A stretch of 64,000 nucleotides of DNA. Origin: Deltaproteobacteria bacterium (lineage in GTDB: Bacteria; Myxococcota_A; Polyangia; GCA-2747355; JADLHG01). The position numbers and the translations under genes were made by a program. The notes under the pieces were generated by a model that had not been told where the DNA came from, did no database searches, and was given only the letters and a program-made list of their open reading frames with translations. The stretch's first letter is position 1, and every line of letters begins with the position of its first letter. Positions 25,050 through 34,900 of the stretch are shown here, piece by piece. The stretch is taken from contig JADLHG010000056.1 in NCBI GenBank assembly GCA_020848905.1, positions 1 to 64,000 on the forward strand, given 5' to 3'.

Positions 25050-27886
25050 TCGAGCTGCCGCTGCTCGCGCGCGCCGACGTGGAGGCCAAGCTGGCGGAGC
25101 TCTATCGCGTGGAGCGGCGGCACCACCTGGTGGCCTTCCTCGGGGCGGGCGAGGCCGAGCTACTCGACGTGGCGCACGCCGGACGCTTCGAGGTGGTGCC
25201 CGTGCGGAGCGAGCTCGAGCTCCGGGCGGCGCTCCCGCCGCTCGCCGACGACGACCGCCGGATGGCCTTTCTGTTGGGCTGGAACGCGCTGCGCGTGCCG
25301 CTCGACCTGGCCGGGCGCTTCGCGTGCGGCGGGCGGGTGCTCTCCATCGGGCGCGACGAGCGGCTGAAGCGCCTCTTCGGGGTGAGCGAGCTCGACGATG
25401 CGGTCCGGGGCTGTCCGCTGGCGAAGTACCTCCTGCGGCCGGGCGGCGAGGGGCGGTACGGCACGACCGGGGGCCGGCTCACGCTGGAGGCGCTGTGGGC
25501 GGAGTGGCTGCGCGCGAGCTGGCAGGTGGACGTGGCGGGGGGGCTCGCGCTCGACACCCTGCTCGCCTTCGCGGCGCGGAATGGCCGGGGGGCCGAGTTT
25601 CGCGAGGCGATGGGCGCGCCCGAGGCGGAGGGGGTGCGCGAGGCGCTGCTCTCGCACCTGCGCGAGAAGCTCGGCGCGGCGGGACCGGCCGTCTGGCAGG
25701 CCTGGGAGGCCGGTCGCGGGGCGGTGCCGCTCGAGCTCGCGGTGGTCCTGGCGACCCTCGGGCCGAGCGCGCGACCCGAGGTGCAGCTCTGGGTGCGGAG
25801 CACGCTGCGGGCGACGCTCGGGATCGCGAGCGAGAAGGAGGCGGCGGAGGCGGCGCGGGCGCTGGGACGCGCGGCTTCGGCCGGGCTGCGAGCGCTCGAG
25901 GCGGGTGACGGCGGCCAGCGCGCGCGGGCGCTGATCGTCGCGGCCGATGCCCGGCTCGACGACGCGGTGATCCGCGAGGCGGCGTCGGGGAGCGAGCTGC
26001 TGCCGAGCGCGTGGCGGGCTCGGCTGGAGGCGCTCGGTCGGAGGCTGGAGGAGAGCGCGGGGAGCCCGAGCGTGGCGGCGGTGCGCGCGGCGGTGGAGGG
26101 GCTGCGGTCGCTCGAGGCGCACCTCTTCTTTTCGGATCGGGAGCAGCGCGCGGAGCTCGGACGCGCGGAGATGGCCGTGCGGCTCCTCGGGTGGCTGGCG
26201 GTGCGCGCGGGTCAGCGGCTCGAGGCGGGAGCGACGCCGCAGTCCGAGGCCGAGGCGCTCGGTCGCTGGTACGCGGAGGAGGGGGGCTACGTGGACCGGG
26301 CACGGCGCTGGGCGCGTGGCGCGACGGACACGCCGCTCGGCCGCGGCGTCGAGGCGGTCGTGGCGGCGGCCGATGCGGCGCGCACGGAGCTCGACCGGCG
26401 CTTCGCGCGGAGCCTCGTCTCCTGGATCGAGGCCGATGGGCCGGCGCAGCAGGTGCTGCCCATCGACCGGGCCGTGGCGCGGCTCGCGGTGCGCTTCCTC
26501 GACGAGCGACCGGAGCGGCGGCTGCTCGTGCTGCTCCTCGACGGGATGGCCTGGGCGCAGGCGGTGGAGCTGCTCGAGTCGCTCGGGCATCGGGCCGCGC
26601 CTTGGGGGCCGCTAGCCTGGCATGCCTCGCGTCACGGGCGCCACGGGGAGGGCCTCTACCCGGTGGTCTTCGCCGCGCTGCCGACGGTGACGGAGGTGAG
26701 CCGGGCGGCCTTCTTCGCGGGCAAGCCCGTGGTGCCGGGGCAGGGCCTGGACTCGCAACAGGACCCGGTGCGCTGGCGAGCGCATCGCGAGGTGCTGAAG
26801 TACTTCAGCGGCCCCGACGCGCCGCCGCTCTTGCTCCGCAGCGAAGGGCATACGCGGGCGGGGGGAGCCTCCCCGGAGGCGCTGAACCTGGTCGCGGACC
26901 CGGACCGCCGGGTTGTGGCCCTGGTGGTCAACGCGATCGACGACGCGCTGCGGGGGAACCCGGGGCATCGGGTGGCCTGGGAGGTCGAGAGCATTGCGTC
27001 GCTGCCCGATCTGCTCGAGCGGGCGCGCGAGCACGGGCGGAGCGTGCTCCTGGCGAGCGACCACGGGCACGTCCCGGCGGACCGGCTGGTCTCGGTCGGT
27101 CCTCGATCGGCGACGGGCGGGGCGAGATGGCGAGCCTGGGCGGGTCCCGAGGAGGTGCTGGGCGAGAGCGAGGTCGCGTTCGCGCTGCGAGGCGAGCGGA
27201 TCTGGGCGCCGAAGGGCGCGCGCGGGGTGGTGCTCCTCGCCGACGACGCGAGCCGCTACGGGGGCAGCACCCACGCGGGCGAGCACGGCGGCGCGACGCT
27301 GGCCGAGGTGGTGGTGCCGTGCTTGCTTCTCGGCTGCGACGACGGGCTCGGGACCGGCGGGGACGATCCGGCGCTCGCGGTGCGCGCGGCGCACGTGCCG
27401 GGCTGGTGGTGCTTCGACGTGAGGGAGCCGGTCGACGTGCCCGGGGAGGCGAGCGGGGAGGTTCCAGCGACGCCACCGCCCACGCGGCGGACGAAATCGA
27501 CGGTGTCCGAGGCGCAGCTCCCGTTGCTCGACGTGCCGGCGGTCAGCGTCGCGGCGCAGCCGGGCCCCGTGCCGTTGGGAGCGGACGGCGGCGTGGAGAG
27601 CCCGCTCGCGAGCTCCGCGGTGCTCAAGGCGCGCGCGCCGGCGGGCAAGGTGCGAGACGAGGTGCTGCGCGCGGCGACCTTCCTGCTCGAGCGCAAGGGT
27701 ACGTGCTCGGCGGACGCCTTCGCGGCCGGCCTCACGATCCCGCGCTTCCGGGTGGAGGGCTTCATCGCCGTGTTGCAGGAGGTGCTGAACGTCGACGGCT
27801 ACGAGGTGCTGAAGTACGATCCGAAGGCCCGGGAAGTGAAGCTGGATCCCGAGAAGCTGCGCCAGCTCTTCGAGGTGGCCCTGTGA
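25046..27886 (+). CDS. pglZ: PglZ: BREX alkaline-phosphatase-superfamily protein
   Basis: A 946-residue protein, the hallmark of all BREX systems. ATG 25046 overlaps the pglY stop (ATGA). The N-terminal half is helical. The PglZ domain spans about residues 490-770: LLVLLLDGMAW gives a metal-ligand Asp (D499), LPTVTEVSR matches the Thr/Ser nucleophile region, and LLASDHGHV (D672, H673, H675) is the second metal site. A linker rich in Pro and Glu leads to a C-terminal winged-helix-like section (residues about 870-946) with a DGYEVLKYDPKAREVKLD motif. The phosphatase-fold site looks complete. Known to be essential for BREX in other hosts; the exact substrate is unsettled. Confidence 0.95.
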   Translation: MIELPLLARADVEAKLAELYRVERRHHLVAFLGAGEAELLDVAHAGRFEVVPVRSELELRAALPPLADDDRRMAFLLGWNALRVPLDLAGRFACGGRVLSIGRDERLKRLFGVSELDDAVRGCPLAKYLLRPGGEGRYGTTGGRLTLEALWAEWLRASWQVDVAGGLALDTLLAFAARNGRGAEFREAMGAPEAEGVREALLSHLREKLGAAGPAVWQAWEAGRGAVPLELAVVLATLGPSARPEVQLWVRSTLRATLGIASEKEAAEAARALGRAASAGLRALEAGDGGQRARALIVAADARLDDAVIREAASGSELLPSAWRARLEALGRRLEESAGSPSVAAVRAAVEGLRSLEAHLFFSDREQRAELGRAEMAVRLLGWLAVRAGQRLEAGATPQSEAEALGRWYAEEGGYVDRARRWARGATDTPLGRGVEAVVAAADAARTELDRRFARSLVSWIEADGPAQQVLPIDRAVARLAVRFLDERPERRLLVLLLDGMAWAQAVELLESLGHRAAPWGPLAWHASRHGRHGEGLYPVVFAALPTVTEVSRAAFFAGKPVVPGQGLDSQQDPVRWRAHREVLKYFSGPDAPPLLLRSEGHTRAGGASPEALNLVADPDRRVVALVVNAIDDALRGNPGHRVAWEVESIASLPDLLERAREHGRSVLLASDHGHVPADRLVSVGPRSATGGARWRAWAGPEEVLGESEVAFALRGERIWAPKGARGVVLLADDASRYGGSTHAGEHGGATLAEVVVPCLLLGCDDGLGTGGDDPALAVRAAHVPGWWCFDVREPVDVPGEASGEVPATPPPTRRTKSTVSEAQLPLLDVPAVSVAAQPGPVPLGADGGVESPLASSAVLKARAPAGKVRDEVLRAATFLLERKGTCSADAFAAGLTIPRFRVEGFIAVLQEVLNVDGYEVLKYDPKAREVKLDPEKLRQLFEVAL

Positions 27887-29238
27887 CCGAAGCGAGTCCG
27901 CTCAAGCGGCGGGAGATCATCGACGCGCTGCGGGTTGGCGCCGTGCCCCGGCGGGGGCTCGAGCTCTTCGCGGTCGGGCTCGAGCGCTTCGAGCGCGCGC
28001 TGGACGAGGAGCTGGACGCGGCGGCGATCGGGCGGGGCAAGTTCAAGGCCGTGCGCGGGGAGTACGGCACCGGCAAGACCTTCTTCGCGCGCTGGCTCGA
28101 GCATCGGGCGCTGGCCAAGGGCTTCGCCACGACGCTGGTGCAGATCTCCGAGCGCGAGACGCCGCTCTACCGGCTGGAGACGGTGTATCGCCGCGCGGTG
28201 GAGGGGCTGCAGACGCGCGAGTGGACCGACGGGGCCTTTCGCTCGCTGGTGGATCGCTGGTTCTTCCAGCTCGAGGAGGAGGCGCTGGGCGGGGACGCGG
28301 GGCTCGCCGCGGAGCCGGAGGCGGTGGCCCGCGCGGTGGGAGAGCTCCTCGAGCAGCGGCTGCGGTCGGTGAGCGCCACCCAGCCTCAGTTCGCGGCGGC
28401 GCTACGGGCCTGTCACACGGCGCGCGTGCGGGGCGATCACGCGACGGCCGAGGGCCTCGTGGCCTGGCTGATGGGCCAGCCCAACGTGGGTGCGGCGGTC
28501 ACGCGGGTGGCGGGGCTGAAGGGGGACCTGGACCACGACGGGGCGGGGGGCTTTCTGCGCGGCCTGCTCGAGGTGCTGCGGCAGACGGGGCGGGTGGGGC
28601 TCGTGCTGGTGCTCGACGAGGTGGAGACGATCCAGCGCGTGCGCGCCGACAGCCGCGAGAAGAGTCTGAACGCGCTCAGGCAGCTCATCGACGATCTCTC
28701 CGCGGACCGCTATCCGGGGCTCTACGTGCTCGTCACCGGGACGCCGCAGTTCTTCGACGGGCCGCAGGGCGTGAAGCGGCTTCCGCCGCTGGCTCAGCGC
28801 CTGCACACGCAGTTCTCCGAGGACCCGCGCTTCGACAGCGCGCGGGCGCCGCAGCTTCGGCTGATGCCCTTCGATCTGGACAAGCTGGTGGCCGTGGGGC
28901 TGCGGGTGCGGGCGCTCTACCCGAGCGCGGCCCCGGAGCGCATCGCCGCGAAGGTGGACGACGAGGTGCTGCGGAGTCTCGCGGTCGGGGTGGCGGGTGC
29001 CCTGGGAGGCAAGGCGGGCGTCGCGCCGCGGATCTACTTGAAGCGGCTGGTCGGGCTGCTGGACCAGGTGGACGAGCACGCGGACTTCGAGCCGCGGCTG
29101 CACCACGCGCTGGTGGTGGAGGCCGGCGAGCTGCTCCCCGAGGAGCGAGCGGCCGCGGGTATCGCGCGGACCGTGGACGAGATCCAGCTCGACCTGACCG
29201 ACGGGGGCGATCGCGACGGGGGAACCGAGGGCCCGTGA
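27883..29238 (+). CDS. brxD: BrxD: BREX AAA ATPase
   Basis: A 451-residue P-loop ATPase. GTG 27883 overlaps the pglZ stop (GTGA). It begins SPLKRREIIDALRVGAVPRRGLELFAVG, a BrxD-family start, followed by Walker A GEYGTGKTFF (K65) and Walker B VLVLDEVETI (D245, E246). RVSATLR-type sensor positions are replaced by VLVTGTPQF. BrxD is found in BREX types 2 and 6 beside brxHI, as here, and is thought to be a DNA-associated ATPase loader. It overlaps the downstream helicase gene by 4 bases, so the two are translationally coupled. Confidence 0.92.
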   Translation: MTEASPLKRREIIDALRVGAVPRRGLELFAVGLERFERALDEELDAAAIGRGKFKAVRGEYGTGKTFFARWLEHRALAKGFATTLVQISERETPLYRLETVYRRAVEGLQTREWTDGAFRSLVDRWFFQLEEEALGGDAGLAAEPEAVARAVGELLEQRLRSVSATQPQFAAALRACHTARVRGDHATAEGLVAWLMGQPNVGAAVTRVAGLKGDLDHDGAGGFLRGLLEVLRQTGRVGLVLVLDEVETIQRVRADSREKSLNALRQLIDDLSADRYPGLYVLVTGTPQFFDGPQGVKRLPPLAQRLHTQFSEDPRFDSARAPQLRLMPFDLDKLVAVGLRVRALYPSAAPERIAAKVDDEVLRSLAVGVAGALGGKAGVAPRIYLKRLVGLLDQVDEHADFEPRLHHALVVEAGELLPEERAAAGIARTVDEIQLDLTDGGDRDGGTEGP

Positions 29239-31361
29239 GCACCGCAGCCTTTTCCCGCCTCTCGCCCGCGCTCCAGTATCAGATCATCAACACGCTCGGC
29301 TGGCCCGCGCTGCGTCCCGTGCAGGAAGCCGCGATCGGGCCGGTGCTGGACGGCAAGAACTGCGTGGTGCTCGCGCCCACGGCGGGGGGCAAGACCGAGG
29401 CGGCCTTCTTTCCGCTCCTCGCGGCGATGGACGAGCGAGGCTGGCGGCCCGTCTCGGTCGTCTACCTTTCGCCGATCCGGGCCCTCCTGAACAACCAGGA
29501 GGAACGGGTGTCCTACTACGCCGGCCTCGTTGGGCGGCGGGCCTTCAAGTGGCACGGGGACGTGGGGCAGAGCGAGCGGCGGCGCTTCCTGCGGGAGCCC
29601 GCGGACATCCTGCTCACCACGCCCGAGTCGATCGAGGCCATGTTCATGAGCACCCGGGTCCCGGCGCGGGCCCTCTTCGCCGGGCTCCAGGCAGTGGTGA
29701 TCGACGAGATCCATGCCTTCGCCGCGGACGACCGGGGGGCGCACCTGTCGGCGCTGCTCGAGCGCCTGTCCCGGTGCTGCGGCCGGGACCCGCAGCGCGT
29801 GGGGCTGTCGGCCACGGTGGGCAACCCGGGCGCGATCCTCGAGTGGGTGCGGGGCAGCTCGCGGCGCGAGGGCCTGGTCGTCGATCCGGCGGGGGAGCGC
29901 GCGGTGGCCGACCTCACGGTGGACCACGTGGGGAGCGTCGAGAACGCGGCGCGCGTGATCCAGGCGCTGCACCCGGGGCGCAAGCGGCTCGTCTTCGTGG
30001 ACGCGCGACGCCATGCGGAGACGCTGGGGGTCGAGCTGAACCAGAGGGGCGTCGAGACCTTCGTGATTCACGGGTCGCTCTCGGTGCGGGAGCGGCGGGA
30101 GGCCGAGCACGCCTTCCACGACGGGCAAGACTGCGTGATCGTGGCCACGAGCGCGCTCGAGCTCGGGATCGACGTCGGGGACCTGGACCAGGTGCTGCAG
30201 CTCGACGCGCCGGGGAGCGTGGCCAGCTTTCTGCAGCGCATGGGGCGCACGGGGCGTCGGCCGGGAGCGCGGCCGAATTGCACGTTTCTGGCGACGAAGG
30301 ACGAGACGGTGCTCCAGGCCGCGGCGCTCGTCGCGCTCTATCGCCGGGGGTACGTCGAGCCCGTGCGACCGAGCGGACGGGCGGCGCACATTCTGGCCCA
30401 CCAGATCCTGGGCCTCGCGGTGGCGCAGGGGGGCGTCCCTCGCGGCGACCTCTGGGCCTGGCTCGAGGGGGCGGCGGCCTTCTCCGGCCTCGAGGCGACG
30501 GAGCGCGAAGGTGTTCTAGAACACATGCTCTCTAACGGCATTCTGTCCGATCAGGGCGGCCGTCTCTGGCTCGGCGAGGCGGGCGAGAAGCTCTACGGGC
30601 GGGCCGGGTTCCGGCGCCTCTATGCCGTCTTCGAGGCGCCGCGGCTCATCGCTGTGCGCTGGAACGCGAGCGAGATAGGCGAGGTGGACGCGGCCTTCCT
30701 GTCGGTGATCCACACCGAGGAGGAGCCCGGGTGCTTCACCCTGGCCGGCCGCTTCTGGCAGGTCGAGCACGTGGACTGGGAGCGCGGGAGCTGCATCGTG
30801 CGCCCTGCCCCGGGAGGCCGCGCGCCGCGCTGGTCGGGCGGGGGGCGATTCCTCGGCTACGAGCTGTGCCAGGCCATGCGCGAGGTCCTGGTGGGCGCGG
30901 AGCTGGACCCGAGCTGGTCCGCCCGGGCGCGGCAGGCGCTTGCCACCCTGCGGGCCGATCGCGCCTTTCTGCGCGAGGCCCGCGCGCCCCTGGTGGAGAC
31001 CGGCGACGAGCTCGTCTGGTGGACCTTCGGAGGCGGCGCGGCGAACCTGCTCCTGGCCCGGATGCTCGAGGCGGCCCTCGGGGGCCGGGTCACGAGCCGC
31101 AACACGGCCATCAGCCTGCGCGGTCAGGCGGGCAAGAGCCTCGTCGCCGTGCGCCAGACCCTGCGCGCCTGGCGCGAGACCGGCCGCCCGAGCCCCGCCG
31201 ATGCGCTCGGCCTGGCCGACGCCGCCGCGCGCGCCCGCCTGAGCAAGTTCGAGCCCTGCCTCCCCCCTGGCCTCCTCTCCGAGCTCCGCGCCACGCGCCT
31301 CCTCGACCCCGAGGCCGCCGCGTCGGTGGTGGCCGCGGGAGGAAATGTGGGAGTGGGGTAG
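29235..31361 (+). CDS. brxHI: BrxHI: Lhr-like DEAH-type helicase of BREX
   Basis: A 708-residue superfamily 2 helicase; GTG 29235 overlaps the brxD stop. Motifs: LRPVQEAAI (Q-like), PTAGGKTE (K53), DEIH (D157-H160), SATVGNP (motif III), ATSALELGIDVGDLDQVLQLDAPGSV and QRMGRTGRR (motifs V/VI). The C-terminal 300 residues form the extra domain of Lhr-type helicases. Last gene of the BREX operon; the TAG stop at 31359-31361 lies 31 bases from the end of the convergent Zorya-side operon. BrxHI is the type 2/6-specific helicase, and its presence completes the type 2 gene set. Confidence 0.93.
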   Translation: MSTAAFSRLSPALQYQIINTLGWPALRPVQEAAIGPVLDGKNCVVLAPTAGGKTEAAFFPLLAAMDERGWRPVSVVYLSPIRALLNNQEERVSYYAGLVGRRAFKWHGDVGQSERRRFLREPADILLTTPESIEAMFMSTRVPARALFAGLQAVVIDEIHAFAADDRGAHLSALLERLSRCCGRDPQRVGLSATVGNPGAILEWVRGSSRREGLVVDPAGERAVADLTVDHVGSVENAARVIQALHPGRKRLVFVDARRHAETLGVELNQRGVETFVIHGSLSVRERREAEHAFHDGQDCVIVATSALELGIDVGDLDQVLQLDAPGSVASFLQRMGRTGRRPGARPNCTFLATKDETVLQAAALVALYRRGYVEPVRPSGRAAHILAHQILGLAVAQGGVPRGDLWAWLEGAAAFSGLEATEREGVLEHMLSNGILSDQGGRLWLGEAGEKLYGRAGFRRLYAVFEAPRLIAVRWNASEIGEVDAAFLSVIHTEEEPGCFTLAGRFWQVEHVDWERGSCIVRPAPGGRAPRWSGGGRFLGYELCQAMREVLVGAELDPSWSARARQALATLRADRAFLREARAPLVETGDELVWWTFGGGAANLLLARMLEAALGGRVTSRNTAISLRGQAGKSLVAVRQTLRAWRETGRPSPADALGLADAAARARLSKFEPCLPPGLLSELRATRLLDPEAAASVVAAGGNVGVG

Positions 31362-31392
31362 GGGGCGGGAAGCGACGACAGAAGGTATCGAC

Positions 31393-31950
31393 CTACTGAA
31401 CGTGGGCTCGTAGCCCAACGAGCGCGAGTGCGGCAACAAGGGCCAGTATCGCCGCCACCGTCCATCGCCGGAGGGTCGTCAGGGATCGTTCGAGGCGCAG
31501 GACGCGAGTCTCGCGGCGTTCGAGGTCGGCGCGGAGGTCGGTGAGCCCGGCTGCGAGGGGGCCGAGGCGCTGGTCGAGGCGCCGCAGGTCTTCCTCGCAC
31601 TTCGCGGTGCGCGTCCTCACGTCGAGGACGACGTTGTGGGCGATCTCCTCGGTGCGATGCGGGAGGGTATCGAGGAGGTCGGCGGCGCTGACCTTGATGC
31701 GGTCGAGCCAGGTTTCGATGGCGGACTTGGTCTCGGCGAGGTGAGCCATCTCGGCACGCACCCCGGCGGCTGCGGCCCGCACTGCCTCGCCCTCCCGCCG
31801 CGCGGCTTGAGCGCCAGAGCGCGCGTCCGTGATGGCCGCGGAGGCGTCCTTCTCAATCTCTCGCAGGGACTTCACCCAGCGGTCGCGCTCCGAGGCGAGG
31901 GCCGCTAGCTCCGCCGAAAGCGTCGACGATTTCGCAAGCCAGTCCATCAT
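31393..31950 (-). CDS. Coiled-coil tail-anchored membrane protein, last gene of Zorya-side operon
   Basis: A 185-residue protein; start ATG 31948-31950 (a second ATG follows directly), with GGAG upstream and only 2 bases between it and the RecQ stop. Residues about 10-155 are heptad-rich and charged (RDWVKSLREIEKD..., DLRADLERRETRVLRLERSL), a long coiled coil. The C-terminus TVAAILALVAALALVGLRAHV is a single membrane helix. No enzyme motif is visible. The layout suits a membrane-tethered scaffold or stalk, which is interesting beside the membrane motor ZorAB, but no family is recognised. Confidence 0.75.
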   Translation of the reverse strand: MMDWLAKSSTLSAELAALASERDRWVKSLREIEKDASAAITDARSGAQAARREGEAVRAAAAGVRAEMAHLAETKSAIETWLDRIKVSAADLLDTLPHRTEEIAHNVVLDVRTRTAKCEEDLRRLDQRLGPLAAGLTDLRADLERRETRVLRLERSLTTLRRWTVAAILALVAALALVGLRAHVQ

Positions 31951-31952
31951 GG

Positions 31953-34900
31953 TCAGGGCTCCGTGGGTAGAGGCTCAGCGACGAGCGCGCGAAGGGCGCG
32001 CGCTACGGCGACATTCGCGGCCTCTTCGTTGTCAAGCGCGAGAGCGGTGTCGCCGCATAACAGAGCGTACTCCCGGGCGCCGAGGTGCTTTTCGATCGGA
32101 GTGCGCTCCTCGCTGAGCAGTCGAGCGAGAGTGGCGGGAGGCATGGTGCGCAGCGCCTCGTTGAGGGGGTTCGCCTCCCCGCGGAAGACCAGGACCTCAA
32201 GCAGCCGTTTTGCGTCTCGGCGGGCGCGATCGGGATCACCAAGCCCATGCCAGACCCGGACGAGGATTCCGAGGGCGAAGACATCGTTCGGATCTTCTTC
32301 GAGCCGGCGCAGGGACGCGTCGCGGAGCTGCCTCAACGCAGGGGTGGGGCGATCGCGGGTCAGATCTTGCAGTGCGTCGAAGGGCAGCGTGCCACCGTGG
32401 GCCGCGAAGTCTACGTGAATTCGCTCGGCCGCGGGCTCGTCGGCCGGAGCGGTAGGTGTCGGAGCCGGCTCAGGCGCAGGTAGCGGTGCAGCAGAGGGCG
32501 CTGCATGGGGCGCTTGTTGCGCCGCACGAACGGATCGGCTTTCTACGGGTGGTCGAATGCCACAGACGTCGCAGCGGCCGCAGCTCGTCGGTGGGTTCGG
32601 ATCGCCGAGAAAGCCGAGCAGGCGCGACTTGCGGCATTCGGTCGACGCGGCGTAGTCCTCGAGATTGAGGAGCATCTGCCAGCGCTGCCGAGCGAAGATC
32701 TCGTAGTCCGCGTTCACGACGAGCCGGAGCGCGGTCAGGACCTGGTTCAGAGCGCCCCGCTCCGCGTCGAGGGATTCCCGTAGCTTTCGCATCCAGGCGG
32801 CGACGTCTGCCTGGCTTTTCAGAACTCGGCCGAGAAAGCTCTCCGCGCACGCCTCCAGGCGCGGGCGTTCGTGGGGGAGAACGATCGTCCTCCAGGCGTG
32901 CGCTTCCTGCTCGTAGCGTTCGACGACGCCGAGGCGCTTCAGCCGATAGAGGAGCTTTTCGGTCGAGGAGTCGCCGGAGCTCGCCTTTAGCGTCAACGGG
33001 ATCTTCCCCTGCTGCCCCGGCGGGATGTGGGCCAGCCAGAGGGCCCAGACTGAGGCTGCCCTCTCGGCGTGGTCTCTGGGCCGTCCGAGCGCCTCGACCA
33101 GCAGGTTCTCGATGACGCCGCTCGTGGACAAGCTCTTTACGGCGCCGGGATGCACGACCGCGGGGTTGGCGCGCTGAAGCGAGGCGGCGTCGGCGGCGCC
33201 CACGGTCGCATAGATGGTCCGCCATACGGAGGTCTTGGGGTTCTTGGCTGTATGCCGGCTCACTGCGCCAATCTTCACCAGGTCGTCGAGGAGCTGTCTG
33301 AGCCTCTTCTCGTTGACCAGCTCCGCGCGCACGTCCGCCGAAATGGGCACACGCACCTGGCCTCCGCGCTCGAGGTGAGCGGCGAGGGAGTCCTTCAGAG
33401 CGTACTGAAGCTGCGCCATGTCGGCCTCGGGGCCCGGGCGGCTCCTCGACAGGAGAAACGCCTGTACGGAGAAGGAGCATTTCTCGGCGAGACGGTAGTC
33501 GCACTTGGGCTCCGTAAGGCAGGAAGGCGCCTTGACGCCCCAGTCGGTGCTGCACTCCGGCACTCGCGGGGCCCAAATGAGGACGGCCCGCGCGTCCTTG
33601 CGATCCCGACCGATCCGGCCGGCCTCCTGATAGTAGCCCTCGAGCGAGCCGGCGAGACCCGTGTGGATGGCCCAGCGAACGTTCGGCTTGTCGATGCCTG
33701 TGCCGAAGCCTTTCGTCGCAACGACGATCGGCAGTCGGTCCTCCTTGAAGCGCTCCTGCACATAGCGCTTGTGCGCCACGTGCAGGTCGTTCGCGGCGTC
33801 GGAGGAGATGTAGTGGTCGGCCGTGAGGCCCCCCTGGCGGAGGGCACGTGCGAGTTCGGCTGCGCGGAGGGTGACCTTCCCATCGTCTTTCTCCGATCTC
33901 TTGCGGAAGGGCGTGAAAATGAGCCCGGCGTTGGTGTAGCCGCCCTCTCCGCTGCCGTGGAGGGCTTCGAAGCTACGGCTTCCCGCGAGATCGCCAGGCA
34001 GACCCTCCCGGAGAAGGTGCAAGAGCTCGGTCATGCGCGCGTCTTCCGTCGGTGCGGTCAGGACCTGAAAGGCAAGCTCCGGACGATCGAAATCCTTGGG
34101 CCGCACTTCGTGCTCGAGCGCGAGGTCGAACATGCGCAGGACGTCCTCGCGAATGTCCTTGGAGGCCGTGGCGGTGAGAAGGGCGACCGGGCGCCCGGGC
34201 GCAAACTCATGCGCGTGGTCGGGGACCTCCAGATACGAGGGGCGAAAGTCGTGTCCCCACTCCGACGCGATATGCGCCTCGTCCACGACGAAGTACGAGA
34301 CCGCAACGTGCTTGTCCTCGAGGGAGCTCCTCAACTTGGATCTGAAGGATGCGAGCTGTAGACGCTCGGGTGAGAGATAGAAGAACTTCCGTCGGCCGGT
34401 CGTGAGCAGCGCCAGCTCGCTCGCTTGCATATCATCGGGCATCCCCCCGTGCACTCCGCCCGCAAGATCGAGACCCTGTCGGCGGACGTTCTGCACCTGG
34501 TCTTCGATGAGCGAGACGAGCGGGCTCACGACAAGAGCCGTGCCCGGGGACAGCAGCGCCGGGAGCTGAAAACAGACAGTCTTGCCCGCCCCGGTCGGTA
34601 GGACGCCGAGAACCGATTGCCCCATGAGCAGGCGCTCCACGATCTGCCACTGCCCCTCGCGAAAACGGCGATGGCCGAAGAACCGCTCGAGGAACCATAG
34701 GGTGTCGACGTCACTTGGGCTGCGGAAGGGCTCGAGCGCTTGGGGAGAAGGCGGTGCAACGGGCTCATCCGGGCTGCGGGAGCCTGGTTCTCCCGCAACG
34801 AGTATCCCCTCGGGCCCGACAGCACGGCGCCATGCGTCGATTTCCTCCGCCGACGCGGAGATATCGTCCAGGACTGGGCCGACGACCAGCTCGAAGGATG

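Noticed and set aside
33069-34361. 430-codon plus-strand frame antisense to the RecQ gene
   Set aside because: Overlaps the helicase motifs on the minus strand and lacks any motif of its own.
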